DNA of 64,000 nt, taken from the NCBI RefSeq assembly GCF_000373625.1, contig NZ_KB891988.1, positions 904,053 through 968,052 on the forward strand, given 5' to 3'. Position 1 is the first letter of the stretch, and each line of letters opens with the position of its first letter. Shown piece after piece: positions 35,996-48,173 of this stretch. The DNA comes from Streptomyces sp. LaPpAH-108. Lineage in GTDB: Bacteria; Actinomycetota; Actinomycetes; Streptomycetales; Streptomycetaceae. A model generated the notes under the pieces. The model saw only the letters and a list, made by a program, of their open reading frames with translations, ran no database searches and had not been told where the DNA came from. The position numbers and the translations under genes were made by a program.

Positions 35996-36652
35996 TCACC
36001 AGCCGCGCGCGTGCCACTCCGGCAGGTGCGGGCGCTCGGCGCCCAGGGTGGTGTCGTCGCCGTGGCCGGGGTAGACCCAGGTCTCGTCGGGCAGCACGTC
36101 GAAGATCTTCGTCTCCACGTCGTGGATGAGGCTCGCGAACGCCTCGGGGTCCTGGTGCGTGTTGCCGACGCCGCCCGGGAAGAGGCAGTCGCCGGTGAAG
36201 ACGTGCGGGTGGCCGTGCGGGTCGTCGTAGACCAGGGCGATGGAGCCCGGGGTGTGGCCGACGAGGTGGCGTGCGGTGAGTTCCACCTGTCCCACGCGGA
36301 TGACGTCGCCGTCGTCCACCAGGACGTCCGTGGTGACCGGGATGCCGGGGGCGTCCTCGCGGCCCGCGTAGGTGCGCGCGCCCGTGGCCGCCGCGACGTC
36401 GGCGAGGGCCTGCCAGTGGTCGCCGTGCTGGTGGGTGGTGACGACGGACGCGACGCCGTCGTCACCGATCATGCCGAGGAGCGAGGGCGCGTCGTCGGCC
36501 GCGTCGATCAGCAGTTGCTCGTCGGTGGCCCGGCAGCGCAGCAGATAGGCGTTGTTGTTCATCGGGCCGACCGCGATCTTCGTGATCATCAGGTCTTTCA
36601 GCTCGTGCACGTCGGCCGGTCCGCCGACCTTGACCTCGCCGCTGTACGTCAT
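35996..36652 (-). CDS. MBL-fold hydrolase (glyoxalase II-like)
   Basis: The 218-residue metallo-beta-lactamase-fold protein has the THQHGDHW zinc motif, later His in GHTPGS, Asp in TGDCLF and a final His in YPGHGDD, the ligand set of glyoxalase II-type hydrolases. In actinobacteria such enzymes may hydrolyse mycothiol thioesters. ATG at 36652 opens the conserved part. It is followed upstream by a mycothiol-type DinB protein, 60 bp away on the same strand. Confidence 0.9.
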   Translation of the reverse strand: MTYSGEVKVGGPADVHELKDLMITKIAVGPMNNNAYLLRCRATDEQLLIDAADDAPSLLGMIGDDGVASVVTTHQHGDHWQALADVAAATGARTYAGREDAPGIPVTTDVLVDDGDVIRVGQVELTARHLVGHTPGSIALVYDDPHGHPHVFTGDCLFPGGVGNTHQDPEAFASLIHDVETKIFDVLPDETWVYPGHGDDTTLGAERPHLPEWHARGW

Positions 36653-36711
36653 GGTGATCAGCCTATAGCGGGGAGCGGCGGGCGGGTCGCCCATGGGGAG
36701 GAGCCGCGAAG

Positions 36712-37401
36712 TCAGAGCGGGGGCAGCGCGGGCAGCGTGCCGCCCCGTACCGTCAGCGCGGAGCCGTCGCGGCGGCCGGCGAGCCAGCCCAGCAGCTCGG
36801 CGGCCGGTCCCTCGACCGTGACCGGACCGTCCGGGGCGCCGCCGCCGGTCGTCCACGTTCGTCCCGCCTCGGAGATCAGCACCGTCGCGGGGACGTCCGG
36901 GTGCCCCGCGAACCGCTCCGTGAGGAAGTCGGTCTCCCGCTCGGTGAACTCCGCCGGAAGGTTCTCCAGCTCGTAGCCGGTGCCGAGGTCCACGTGGTGC
37001 AGCTCGACCTCGGCCCACCGCCGGAACGGCACCCGGGCCGCGAGGTCGGTCACACCGTTGCGCAGCTCCACGGTGCGGCTCCGGTCCGCCGGGGCCCCGG
37101 CCGTGCGCCGGAACCGGTCCGCGCTCGTGCGCAGGTCGTCGAGCTGGGCGGCGGGCGGGCGCGGGGCGTCCCGCTCGATGTCGGCGTCGCGGGTCGCGGC
37201 GTCGGCGTACATGGGGCGGCCTTCGAGGACGTTCACGAGGGCGTCGGCGTTGCGGGAGAGATGGGCGAGGACGTGTCCGCGGCTCCAGCCCGGAAGCCGT
37301 GACGGCTCGGCCAGTGACGCGTTGTCCAGTCCGGCGGCAGCGTTCAGGAGCCGTTCCGTCGCCGCGTGTACACATGCCAGGTCATGAGCATCGTCGATCA
37401 T
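36712..37401 (-). CDS. maleylpyruvate isomerase-type mycothiol-dependent (DinB-like) protein
   Basis: The 229-residue protein has the four-helix DinB/MDMPI N-terminal domain (LPGWSRGHVLAHLSRNADALVNVLEG, with the metal-binding His) and a C-terminal domain with VELHHVDLGTGYE. This family includes mycothiol-dependent maleylpyruvate isomerase. With the adjacent MBL hydrolase it may act in thiol-dependent detoxification. Confidence 0.88.
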   Translation of the reverse strand: MIDDAHDLACVHAATERLLNAAAGLDNASLAEPSRLPGWSRGHVLAHLSRNADALVNVLEGRPMYADAATRDADIERDAPRPPAAQLDDLRTSADRFRRTAGAPADRSRTVELRNGVTDLAARVPFRRWAEVELHHVDLGTGYELENLPAEFTERETDFLTERFAGHPDVPATVLISEAGRTWTTGGGAPDGPVTVEGPAAELLGWLAGRRDGSALTVRGGTLPALPPL

Positions 37402-37546
37402 GCGCCGAACCCTAGCCCCGCCACTCCTTCGGGTGAAGGTGGCGGACTTGGCCCGGTAATCGAAAGCGCGTGCTATATCGTCGTGAGTGGCGTCGGGCAT
37501 GTTCAAGGCCCCGAGGTTGTTATGCAACCGGGAAATCCGACCGGCG

Positions 37547-37569
37547 TTGTCAGTGGCTCCCCCTAGCCT
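37547..37569 (+). promoter_or_regulatory. RecA-NDp-type damage promoter of uvrA
   Basis: TTGTCAGTGGC (37547-37557), six bases, TAGCCT (37564-37569). All eleven upstream positions match the RecA-NDp consensus. Transcription would start near 37576, giving a leader of about 50 nt with AGAAAGG before the GTG. Confidence 0.88.
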
Positions 37570-37625
37570 GGAAGAGCACGGGGGCCCCGCCCCTGTCACT
37601 TCTCTCAAGAAAGGTGCGGACCGGC

Positions 37626-40670
<3,045 letters not shown>

Positions 40671-40700
40671 ACCCCGTCGAGCTGACGGATCGTCATGAAA

Positions 40701-40733
40701 CGGTGGCCCCGGGGAACTTCCCCGGGGGCACCG
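40701..40733 (+). terminator. terminator hairpin of uvrA
   Basis: A 13-bp GC-rich stem (GGTGGCCCCGGGG with its near-complement, one mismatch) with a five-base loop lies 30 bp after the uvrA stop. No T-run follows, as is usual in Streptomyces. Confidence 0.75.
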
Positions 40734-40777
40734 CTCGTTCCACCCTCAGACACCCGGACCGCATGGCCCGGACCCGA

Positions 40778-41689
40778 TCACCACGCGCCCAGCTCCGCCG
40801 CGTACGGCGGCTCCGCACCCGCCCGGGAGCAGGTGAGCGCGGCGGCGCGGGCGGCGAGGCGCAGCAGCCGGTGCCAGCTGTCGGCGCCGAGCCCGGCCAG
40901 CGCCCGCGCGGACAGCGCGTCCTGGGCCGAAAGACCGTGCAGCAGGGCCGCGTTCACGGTGTCACCGGCGCCGATGGTGTCCACCACGTCGACCTTCTCG
41001 CCGGGCACGGAGTACTCCGCGCCGTCCCGCGTGAAGACGGTCAGGCCGTCACCGCCCCGGGTGAGCACGACGGCCGACGGACCGGCGGCCAGCCAGTCGG
41101 CCGGGCTGCCGCCGAGCCACGCCGCGTCCTCCTCGGACAGCTTCAGCAGCGTCACCGAGGGCAGCCAGTCACGGAAGCGGGCCCGGTAGGCGTCCGGGTC
41201 CGGGATGAGACCCGCGCGGATGTTGGGGTCGAGCGCGGTGAACAGCCCCTGACCGGCGGCGGTCCGCATCAGCTCGGCGTAGGCGCTCGCCCCCGGCTCC
41301 AGGACGAGCGAGCAGGTGCCGAAGGACACCGCGCGGGTACCGGCGGAGAGTTCGGAGGGGGCGGTGAACAGGCGGTCGGCGGTGCCCTCCACGTAGAAGG
41401 AGTAGGCGGCCGAGCCGTCGGAGCCGATCGTGGCCACCGCGAGCGTGGTGGGCTCCGGGCCGCGCTGCACCCCGGACACGTCCACGCTCGCCTGCCGCAA
41501 CCCGTCCAGCAGGGCTTCCCCGAAGGCGTCGTGCGAGGTGCGGGAGGCGAAGGCGGTGGGGGAGCCCAGGCGGCCGAGGGCCACGGCGGTGTTGTACGGG
41601 CCGCCGCCGAGCGCGGGCTTGAGGCCGGCCAGGGCGCCGGGGCCCTGCGGTACCAGGTCGATCAGTGCCTCACCGGCGACGACGATCAC
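40778..41689 (-). CDS. PfkB family sugar kinase, probable fructokinase
   Basis: The 303-residue kinase shows the PfkB pattern: GEALIDLVP, GGGPYNTAVALGRLG near residue 28, and the C-terminal DTIGAGDTVNAALL. Best fit is fructokinase-like. The GTG at 41689 overlaps the stop of the LacI-family gene in a GTGA junction (41686-41689), so kinase and regulator form one operon. Confidence 0.9.
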   Translation of the reverse strand: MIVVAGEALIDLVPQGPGALAGLKPALGGGPYNTAVALGRLGSPTAFASRTSHDAFGEALLDGLRQASVDVSGVQRGPEPTTLAVATIGSDGSAAYSFYVEGTADRLFTAPSELSAGTRAVSFGTCSLVLEPGASAYAELMRTAAGQGLFTALDPNIRAGLIPDPDAYRARFRDWLPSVTLLKLSEEDAAWLGGSPADWLAAGPSAVVLTRGGDGLTVFTRDGAEYSVPGEKVDVVDTIGAGDTVNAALLHGLSAQDALSARALAGLGADSWHRLLRLAARAAALTCSRAGAEPPYAAELGAW

Positions 41690-42849
41690 GAGGTGGTTCC
41701 CTTCTCGGACTGCGCGGATGGTTCCGTGGTCTCCCCGGCCGGGCGCGCGTCGGCGCCCTCGGCCCCGCCGCGCACCTCCTCCGGGCATCCGCAGGAGGTG
41801 CGGTGGACGAAGGCACAGGGCAGCCGGACCGTCCTGGTCGGCCGGTCCGGCGCGGCCAGGCGGTCGAGCAGCACCCGTACGGCCCGGGCACCCATCTCGC
41901 GGCTCGGCTGCGCGATGGCGGTGAGCCGGGGCGAGAAGAGATCGGCCCAGGCGAAGTCGTCGAAGGAGCACAGGGCGATGTCGTCCGGCACGCTCAGCCC
42001 CCGCTCGCGCAAGGCGCGCAGAGTGCCGATGGTCATCGCGTTGTTGGCGGTGACGAGGGCCGTGGGCGCGGCAGGTCTGGAGAGCAGATCGGCGGTCGCG
42101 CGCTCGGCGGCGGCCGACTCGGAGCTGCCGGACACGACCAGGTCGGCGTCGTAGGGGAGCCCGGCGGCGGCCAGGCCCCGGCGGTAGCCGGTGATCCGCT
42201 CGCTGGTGGTGCTGAGGCCGGGCAGCCCGGCGATCAGACCGATGCGCCGGTGACCGAGACCGGCGAGGTGGGTGACCAGCCGGGCCATCGGCTCGCTGTT
42301 CTCGGCACAGACCTGATCGAAACCGGCCGCCCGTGACGCGAGTTGATCACTGCGGTCGGGTCCGGCGGCTCCGTCGACGTCACCGCTGTCATCGCCGTCC
42401 GGTGTGATCACCCGGTCCAGGAACACCGTCGGTACGGCCTGGCGGCGCAGGTAGGTCACCAGCTCGTCCGGCCGGGCCGAGGGGGCGACGATCATGCCGT
42501 CCACGCGGCGCTCGTGCAGCAATTGCACGACCTTCAGCTCGTGTTCGGGGTCGTCGTGCGGGTCGGCGATGAGGAGGCTGTAGCCCTCGGCGAGGGCGGC
42601 GGCCTCGACGCCCTGAAGGATCTCGGTGAAGTACGGATTGCTGATCGCGGACACCGCTAGCCCGATGGAACGGGTGCGGGAGGTGACCAGCGAGCGTGCG
42701 AGGGTGTTCGGGGTGTAGCCGAGGGCGTCCACCGCGTCCAGGACGGCCTGGCGGGTGTGGGGCAGGACCGGGCGCGTGTCGTTGAGCACGTGGGACACGG
42801 TCGCCACGGAGACTCCGGCACGCCGGGCGACGTCGGCCATGGTGGGCAT
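41686..42849 (-). CDS. LacI family transcriptional regulator
   Basis: The 387-residue protein has the LacI helix-turn-helix and hinge (MADVARRAGVSVATVSHVLND, TPNTLARSLVTSRT) and a periplasmic-binding-like sensor domain; the tail after CAFVHRTSCG is disordered. ATG at 42849 has GGGGAGGGAA upstream. Coupled to a sugar kinase, it probably senses a sugar or its phosphate and controls this operon through the operator at 43005-43024. Confidence 0.93.
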   Translation of the reverse strand: MPTMADVARRAGVSVATVSHVLNDTRPVLPHTRQAVLDAVDALGYTPNTLARSLVTSRTRSIGLAVSAISNPYFTEILQGVEAAALAEGYSLLIADPHDDPEHELKVVQLLHERRVDGMIVAPSARPDELVTYLRRQAVPTVFLDRVITPDGDDSGDVDGAAGPDRSDQLASRAAGFDQVCAENSEPMARLVTHLAGLGHRRIGLIAGLPGLSTTSERITGYRRGLAAAGLPYDADLVVSGSSESAAAERATADLLSRPAAPTALVTANNAMTIGTLRALRERGLSVPDDIALCSFDDFAWADLFSPRLTAIAQPSREMGARAVRVLLDRLAAPDRPTRTVRLPCAFVHRTSCGCPEEVRGGAEGADARPAGETTEPSAQSEKGTTS

Positions 42850-43164
42850 CGCGGTTCCCTCCCCGGGGTGTCCGCCGGGGGCACGGGTGAGCCCTCCTGG
42901 CTGAGGACGGACCGTCGGTGGCCCGTACCCGTGGCGAACGCCCGGCCTGTCGTGCCAAGAGTTCTCCGGGCGGGAAGGTATCCCATCCACCACCCACCCG
43001 TAAACGCTTGCGCAAGCGCTTGCGACCGGAAGACGCGGCCACCTGTGCCTCCCCGTGCCGCCAGGGCCCCGTGCCCCCGGGTCACTCGGGCCGCCCCGCC
43101 CCCACCCCGTCCGCTCTGCCCGGGTATCGTCGGGCTGCACACCGTCTGACCTGTGGAGAGTCTG
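42850..43164. other. divergent region between lacI-type gene and Rieske gene
   Basis: The 315-bp gap contains the LacI-type operator at 43005-43024 and two promoter regions I cannot place exactly. No other gene is visible. Confidence 0.6.
43005..43024. promoter_or_regulatory. overlapping LacI-type operators
   Basis: CGCTTGCGCAAGCG (43005-43018) and CGCAAGCGCTTGCG (43011-43024) are two perfect 14-bp palindromes that overlap by eight bases. Both have a central CG or GC step, as LacI-family operators do. The site is about 155 bp upstream of the regulator's ATG. Confidence 0.8.
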
Positions 43165-43587
43165 ATGTCGGCCCAGTCGTTCGCGAGCCGTCGTACCGTC
43201 CTTCGAGGGGCTGCCGTGGTCCCGGTCGCCGGGCTCGGCCTGGCTGCCTGCGCGGCGCCGGGGGGCTCTCCCGAGCCGACGCCGACCGGGTCCGTCGACC
43301 TCGGCGCGGAGAGCGAGGTGGCCAAGGGCGGGGCCAGGCTCTACCGGGACCACAACGTGGTCGTCAGCAGGGGTGCCGACGGCGGACTGAAGGCGTACAG
43401 CACGATCTGCACGCACGCGGGCTGCGCGATCAACAAGCTCCAGGGCACCACCCTGACCTGCCCCTGCCACGGCAGCGAGTTCGACGCCGCGAGCGGCAAG
43501 GTGCTCGCGGCCCCGGCCACCGAGCCGCTGAACGAACTGTCCGTGAAGGTCGCGGACGGCAGGATCGTGGCGGGCCCGAAGTCCTGA
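43165..43587 (+). CDS. Rieske (2Fe-2S) lipoprotein
   Basis: The 140-residue protein has a Tat-type signal (SRRTVLRGAA) ending in a lipobox LAAC with the lipidated Cys29, then a Rieske domain: Cys82/His84 in CTHAGC and Cys99/His102 in CPCHGSEFD bind the cluster, and Cys87/Cys101 would form the usual disulphide. It is thus an exported, membrane-anchored electron carrier. ATG at 43165 has GGAGAG in front; a GTG four codons earlier is possible. Confidence 0.93.
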   Translation: MSAQSFASRRTVLRGAAVVPVAGLGLAACAAPGGSPEPTPTGSVDLGAESEVAKGGARLYRDHNVVVSRGADGGLKAYSTICTHAGCAINKLQGTTLTCPCHGSEFDAASGKVLAAPATEPLNELSVKVADGRIVAGPKS

Positions 43588-43611
43588 CCCCGGCCGCCGG
43601 ACCGGACCCGG

Positions 43612-44622
43612 CTAAGCCACCGCCGCTCCCTCCGGCGAACCTTCCGCCGGACCCTCGGCCTGGCCGTCCCACTCCCAGGCGATCCCCACCATCCCCGGCC
43701 GCACCCGGGGCTCGACCACGTGGACGCTGCGGTACGGATGCGTCACCGGCAGTTCGACCCGGCCGCCGCGCGGGGCCGCCGGGGAGACCTGGCTGAAGCG
43801 GTGGCAGCGGACCGGCAGCGCGGGGCTGTCGAAGCGGACCTGGAGCGCGTACTGCCCACCCAGCGCGCCGAAGCGGTGCACGTACTCGTGCGAGACCCCG
43901 CCCGTGCCGTCGGCCACGCCGTAGCGGAACAGGAAGGTGTCGCCCCGGCGCAGCCGGGTGCCGAAGAGCAGCTCCGCCGCCAGGACCCCCGTGTCCCGGT
44001 CGAACAGGACGCGCCCGGTGCGGCAGTTCTCCAGCGCGCGGACGGCCATGGCGCGCGGGTCGCAGCCGGGGTCGCCCTGGTGGACGGCGACGAAGCGGTC
44101 CACGCCGTCGCGGTGGGCGCGCACGATGTGCTCGGACTCGCGGGCCGCCAGCTCGCGCCGGGTGCCGATCCGGACGCGTTCATGGTGGCCGAGGACGTGC
44201 AGACCGCCGTCGGAGATCCAGCCCAGCTCGGCCTGGAGGCGGCGCAGCACCCCGGAGGTCTCCAGCAGGGAGCGGTAGGAGCGGGTCGCCGGGCGCCCGT
44301 GCACGGGGCGGTCACCGGACTCGGCGAGCAGCCGGATCAGGGACTCCTCCGGCAGCCGCAGAATCTCCTCCAGCGCGCGTACGGCCCGCAGCGACTCGGG
44401 GCGCTGCGGTCGGCGCGCCCCCTGCTGCCAGTAACTCAGGCTGGTCAGGCCCACCTTGACCCCGTGGCGGGTCAGATGGTGCTGCACACGCTGGAGCGGC
44501 AGCCCGCGCGCGGCTATGGCGGCGCGCAGCGCCACGTGGAAGGGACCGCCCCGCAGGACCGAGTCCAGCTCGGGCACGTCCGGGGGAGCGGCGGCGTCCG
44601 TGTGCTCTGTGACATGCCACAT
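43612..44622 (-). CDS. putative HTH-containing protein, uncharacterised
   Basis: The 336-residue protein is conserved-looking but unnamed. The N-terminal third (VALRAAIAARGLPLQRVQHHLTRHGVKVGLTSLSYWQQGARRP) resembles an XRE-like helix-turn-helix with an unusual recognition helix; the rest is beta-rich (LFGTRLRRGDTFLFRYGV, HEYVHRFGALGGQYALQVRF). ATG at 44622 has AAAGG upstream, which lies in the loop of a hairpin (44624-44641). It converges on the Rieske gene. Confidence 0.65.
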   Translation of the reverse strand: MWHVTEHTDAAAPPDVPELDSVLRGGPFHVALRAAIAARGLPLQRVQHHLTRHGVKVGLTSLSYWQQGARRPQRPESLRAVRALEEILRLPEESLIRLLAESGDRPVHGRPATRSYRSLLETSGVLRRLQAELGWISDGGLHVLGHHERVRIGTRRELAARESEHIVRAHRDGVDRFVAVHQGDPGCDPRAMAVRALENCRTGRVLFDRDTGVLAAELLFGTRLRRGDTFLFRYGVADGTGGVSHEYVHRFGALGGQYALQVRFDSPALPVRCHRFSQVSPAAPRGGRVELPVTHPYRSVHVVEPRVRPGMVGIAWEWDGQAEGPAEGSPEGAAVA

Positions 44623-44650
44623 GCACAGAAGCCTTTCTGTGAGGTGTCAC
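44609..44650 (-). promoter_or_regulatory. nested hairpin over the start of the HTH-like gene
   Basis: CACAGAA-N4-TTCTGTG (44624-44641) is a perfect stem directly before the ATG at 44622; its loop holds part of the AAAGG ribosome site. Outer arms GTGACA (44609-44614) and TGTCAC (44645-44650) are also perfectly complementary. Translational or repressor control is inferred. Confidence 0.5.
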
Positions 44651-45009
44651 CTCGGCTGGTCAGACCGAGGCGCGGGGTTCTGCTTGCCACCCCGTGGGGC
44701 ACCGGGGCGCGTCGGCACGCGGGCACGCCGTGCGCGTGCGCCGTGCGGGCGCCGCCCCGAGTTCCCCCGCATTGAAGCGTGTTGACTTGGACCCGACAAC
44801 ACCTCGGACAGTGCGGTGGCCCACACGCCACCCCTGTACGACGCCCCGCACAGGGCCCGTGGCAGCCCCCGGGAGCGGCCTTCCGCAACGCTCCCGTCAC
44901 CCCGCCGTCACCCCGCGCCCACCCGCCGGCCGCACCGGTGCGCCGTACGGGTGCCGGCGTTGTCCACAGGCCCGACGCGGTGTCGGTCCTCGCCAGTAGG
45001 GTGTGAGAC
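44651..45009. other. intergenic region upstream of uvrC
   Basis: About 360 bp between the HTH-like gene and uvrC. It holds GTGTTG-N12-CAACAC (44779-44802), a TTGACT that could be a -35, and at its right end a degenerate damage-type promoter for uvrC (44980-45002). No gene is seen. Confidence 0.55.
44980..45002 (+). promoter_or_regulatory. candidate degenerate RecA-NDp promoter of uvrC
   Basis: The 11 bases 44980-44990 match the consensus at six positions (TGTC and GT), then six bases, then TAGGGT (44997-45002), an exact -10. The uvrC ATG is 7 nt further, the same leaderless spacing as in uvrB. Confidence 0.45.
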
Positions 45010-47178
45010 ATGGCCGATCCCTCCAGCTACCGCCCCAGGCCGGGAGACATCCCGGACTCCCCGGGGGTGTACCGATTCCGCGACGAGCACCGCCGGGTGA
45101 TCTACGTCGGAAAGGCCAAAAGCCTGCGCCAGCGCCTGGCCAACTACTTCCAGGACCTGGCGAACCTGCACCCCCGCACCCGGTCGATGGTCACCACCGC
45201 CGCGTCCGTGGAGTGGACCGTGGTGTCCACGGAGGTCGAGGCACTGCAGCTGGAGTACTCCTGGATCAAGGAGTACGACCCCCGGTTCAACGTCAAGTAC
45301 CGCGACGACAAGAGCTACCCGTACCTCGCGGTGACCATGAACGAGGAGTTCCCGCGCGTCCAGGTGATGCGCGGTCACAAGAGGAAGGGCGTGCGCTACT
45401 TCGGGCCGTACGGCCACGCGTGGGCCATCCGCGACACCGTCGACCTGCTGCTGCGCGTCTTCCCGGTGCGCACCTGCTCGGCCGGGGTCTTCAAGAACGC
45501 CGCCCGCACCGGCCGCCCCTGCCTCCTCGGGTACATCGGCAAGTGCTCGGCCCCCTGCGTCGGCCGGATCTCGCCGGAGGACCACTACGAGCTGGCCGAG
45601 GAGTTCTGCGACTTCATGGCGGGCCGCACCGGCACCTATCTGCGCCGCCTGGAGAAGCAGATGGCCGAGGCGGCCGACGAGATGGAGTACGAGCGGGCCG
45701 CCCGCCTGCGCGACGACATCGGCGCCCTGAAGAAGGCCATGGAGAAGAACGCGGTCGTGCTCGCCGACGCGACCGACGCCGACCTCATCGCCGTCGCCGA
45801 GGACGAGCTGGAGGCCGCCGTCCAGATCTTCCACGTGCGCGGCGGCCGGGTGCGCGGCCAGCGCGGCTGGGTCACCGACAAGGTCGAGGAGATCACCACC
45901 GCCGCCCTCGTCGAACACGCCCTCCAGCAGCTCTACGGCGAGGAGCGCGGGGACGCGGTGCCCAAGGAGGTGCTGGTCCCGGCGCTGCCCGACCCGGTGG
46001 AGCCGGTCCAGGAGTGGCTGACCGGCAGGCGCGGGGCGAACGTGTCGCTGCGCATCCCGCAGCGCGGCGACAAGAAGGCGCTCATGGAGACCGTGCAGCG
46101 CAACGCCCAGCAGGCCCTCGCCCTGCACAAGACCAAGCGCGCCTCCGACCTGACCACCCGCTCGCGCGCCCTGGAGGAGATCGCCGACGCCCTCGCCCTG
46201 GACAGCGCCCCGCTGCGCATCGAGTGCTACGACATCTCCCACCTCCAGGGCGACGACGTGGTCGCCTCCATGGTCGTCTTCGAGGACGGCCTCCAGCGCA
46301 AGAACGAGTACCGCCGCTTCCAGATCAAGGGCTTCGCGGGACAGGACGACGTCCGCTCCATGCACGAGGTGATCACCCGCCGCTTCCGGCGCTACCTCGC
46401 GGAGAAGGAGCGGTCCGGGGAGTGGACGGCGGGGGAGGACACCCCGGCGGACGGCGCGGTCCCGCTCACGGACGGCACGCCCCGCACCGACGGCGCCCCG
46501 CACCCTCTGCCCGTCGGCGCCGACGACGCCCCGCTCCCCGGCCCCGGCCAGGACGGCGACCTCTTCGCCGACCCGCTCAAGGACGACGACGGCCGCCCCC
46601 GGAAGTTCGCCTACCCGCCCCAGCTCGTCGTGGTCGACGGCGGCCAGCCGCAGGTCGCGGCGGCCCGGCGGGCGCTGGACGAGCTGGGGATCGACGACAT
46701 CGCCGTGTGCGGCCTCGCCAAGCGCCTGGAGGAGGTCTGGGTGCCCGGCGAGGACGACCCGGTGGTGCTGCCCCGCAGCAGCGAGGGCCTGTATCTGCTC
46801 CAGCGCGTGCGCGACGAGGCCCACCGCTTCGCCATCACCTACCAGCGCGCCAAGCGGGCCAAGCGGCTGCGCTCCGGCCCGCTGGACGAGGTGCCGGGGC
46901 TCGGCGACACCCGCAAACAGGCCCTCCTCAAGCACTTCGGCTCGGTCAAGCGGCTGCGCGCCGCCACGATCGAGCAGATCCAGGAAGTACCCGGCATAGG
47001 CCGGAAGACGGCCGAGACGATCGCCGCGGCACTCGCCCGCGCCGTCCCGGCCGGACCCGCCGTGAACACGGCGACCGGAGAGATCATCGATGACGAGGAA
47101 CCCGGCACGACACCGGATTCCCCCGGAGAGCCCGTGAGCGCGGGTCTCCCGGACGACCGACGGGGGCAGGAGAGATGA
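45010..47178 (+). CDS. uvrC: excinuclease ABC subunit C
   Basis: The 722-residue nuclease makes both incisions in nucleotide excision repair. It has the N-terminal GIY-YIG domain (GVYRFRD..VIYVGKA), a UVR motif ([22 protein letters not shown]), the RNase H-like domain ([20 protein letters not shown]) and C-terminal helix-hairpin-helix pairs ([25 protein letters not shown]). A 60-residue D/P/G-rich insertion splits the RNase H-like part. Its stop overlaps the rapZ ATG (ATGA). Confidence 0.98.
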   Translation: MADPSSYRPRPGDIPDSPGVYRFRDEHRRVIYVGKAKSLRQRLANYFQDLANLHPRTRSMVTTAASVEWTVVSTEVEALQLEYSWIKEYDPRFNVKYRDDKSYPYLAVTMNEEFPRVQVMRGHKRKGVRYFGPYGHAWAIRDTVDLLLRVFPVRTCSAGVFKNAARTGRPCLLGYIGKCSAPCVGRISPEDHYELAEEFCDFMAGRTGTYLRRLEKQMAEAADEMEYERAARLRDDIGALKKAMEKNAVVLADATDADLIAVAEDELEAAVQIFHVRGGRVRGQRGWVTDKVEEITTAALVEHALQQLYGEERGDAVPKEVLVPALPDPVEPVQEWLTGRRGANVSLRIPQRGDKKALMETVQRNAQQALALHKTKRASDLTTRSRALEEIADALALDSAPLRIECYDISHLQGDDVVASMVVFEDGLQRKNEYRRFQIKGFAGQDDVRSMHEVITRRFRRYLAEKERSGEWTAGEDTPADGAVPLTDGTPRTDGAPHPLPVGADDAPLPGPGQDGDLFADPLKDDDGRPRKFAYPPQLVVVDGGQPQVAAARRALDELGIDDIAVCGLAKRLEEVWVPGEDDPVVLPRSSEGLYLLQRVRDEAHRFAITYQRAKRAKRLRSGPLDEVPGLGDTRKQALLKHFGSVKRLRAATIEQIQEVPGIGRKTAETIAAALARAVPAGPAVNTATGEIIDDEEPGTTPDSPGEPVSAGLPDDRRGQER

Positions 47179-48173
47179 CCGAGCGCGACACAGGACCCGA
47201 GCGCGACGAACGTACGCAGGGGAAGGCGGGCGAGGCACGGCCACGGGAAGCGGCCGGGGAGAACGGAGCACAGGTGAGTACGGACGGTAAGGCGAACGGC
47301 GCCCAGGAAGCGGCCATCCCCGAGCTGGTGATCATCTCCGGGATGTCCGGGGCGGGCCGGTCCACCGCGGCCAAGTGCCTGGAGGACCTCGGCTGGTTCG
47401 TCGTGGACAACCTGCCGCCCGCCCTGATCCCCACCATGGTGGAGCTGGGCGCCCGCTCCCAGGGCAACGTGGCCCGGATCGCCGTCGTCGTCGACGTGCG
47501 GGGCCGCCGCTTCTTCGACAACCTCCGCGAGTCCCTGGCCGACCTCGACAGCCGGGGCGTCACCCGGCGGATCGTCTTCCTGGAGTCCTCCGACGAGGCC
47601 CTGGTGCGCCGCTTCGAGTCGGTGCGCCGCCCGCACCCCCTCCAGGGCGACGGCCGGATCGTGGACGGCATCGCCGCCGAGCGCGAGCTGCTGCGCGAGC
47701 TGCGCGGCGACGCCGACCTGGTGATAGACACCTCCAGCCTCAACGTGCACGAACTGCGCGCCAAGATGGACGCCCAGTTCGCCGGTGAGGAGGAGCCGGA
47801 GCTGCGGGCCACGGTGATGTCCTTCGGCTTCAAGTACGGGCTGCCGGTCGACGCCGACCTCGTCGCCGACATGCGCTTCCTGCCCAACCCGCACTGGGTG
47901 CCGGAGCTGCGCCCCTTCACGGGGGTCAACGAGGAGGTCGCCTCCTACGTCTTCAACCAGCCCGGCGCCAAGGAGTTCCTCGACCGCTACGCCGAGCTGC
48001 TGCGCCTGATCGCGGCCGGGTATCGGCGCGAGGGCAAGCGGTATGTGACCATCGCCATCGGCTGTACCGGCGGCAAGCACCGCTCGGTCGCGATGTCGGA
48101 GAAGCTTGCCGCGCGCCTGGCGGCAGAGGGCGTGGAGACGGTGGTCGTACACCGGGACATGGGACGGGAATGA
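47175..48173 (+). CDS. rapZ: RNase adapter/nucleotide-binding protein RapZ (YvcJ)
   Basis: The 332-residue protein has a P-loop ATPase half ([14 protein letters not shown], with Arg in place of Lys in Walker A, as seen in actinobacterial members; VVDNLPP) and the C-terminal RapZ half ([27 protein letters not shown]). In E. coli RapZ controls GlmS through small RNAs; the actinobacterial role is unclear. Overlaps uvrC and yvcK by ATGA junctions. The first 45 residues are disordered. Confidence 0.95.
   Translation: MTERDTGPERDERTQGKAGEARPREAAGENGAQVSTDGKANGAQEAAIPELVIISGMSGAGRSTAAKCLEDLGWFVVDNLPPALIPTMVELGARSQGNVARIAVVVDVRGRRFFDNLRESLADLDSRGVTRRIVFLESSDEALVRRFESVRRPHPLQGDGRIVDGIAAERELLRELRGDADLVIDTSSLNVHELRAKMDAQFAGEEEPELRATVMSFGFKYGLPVDADLVADMRFLPNPHWVPELRPFTGVNEEVASYVFNQPGAKEFLDRYAELLRLIAAGYRREGKRYVTIAIGCTGGKHRSVAMSEKLAARLAAEGVETVVVHRDMGRE

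Noticed and set aside
37441..37625. LexA/SOS box upstream of uvrA
   Set aside because: No GAAC-N4-GTTC-type palindrome was found; the RecA-NDp box explains damage control better.
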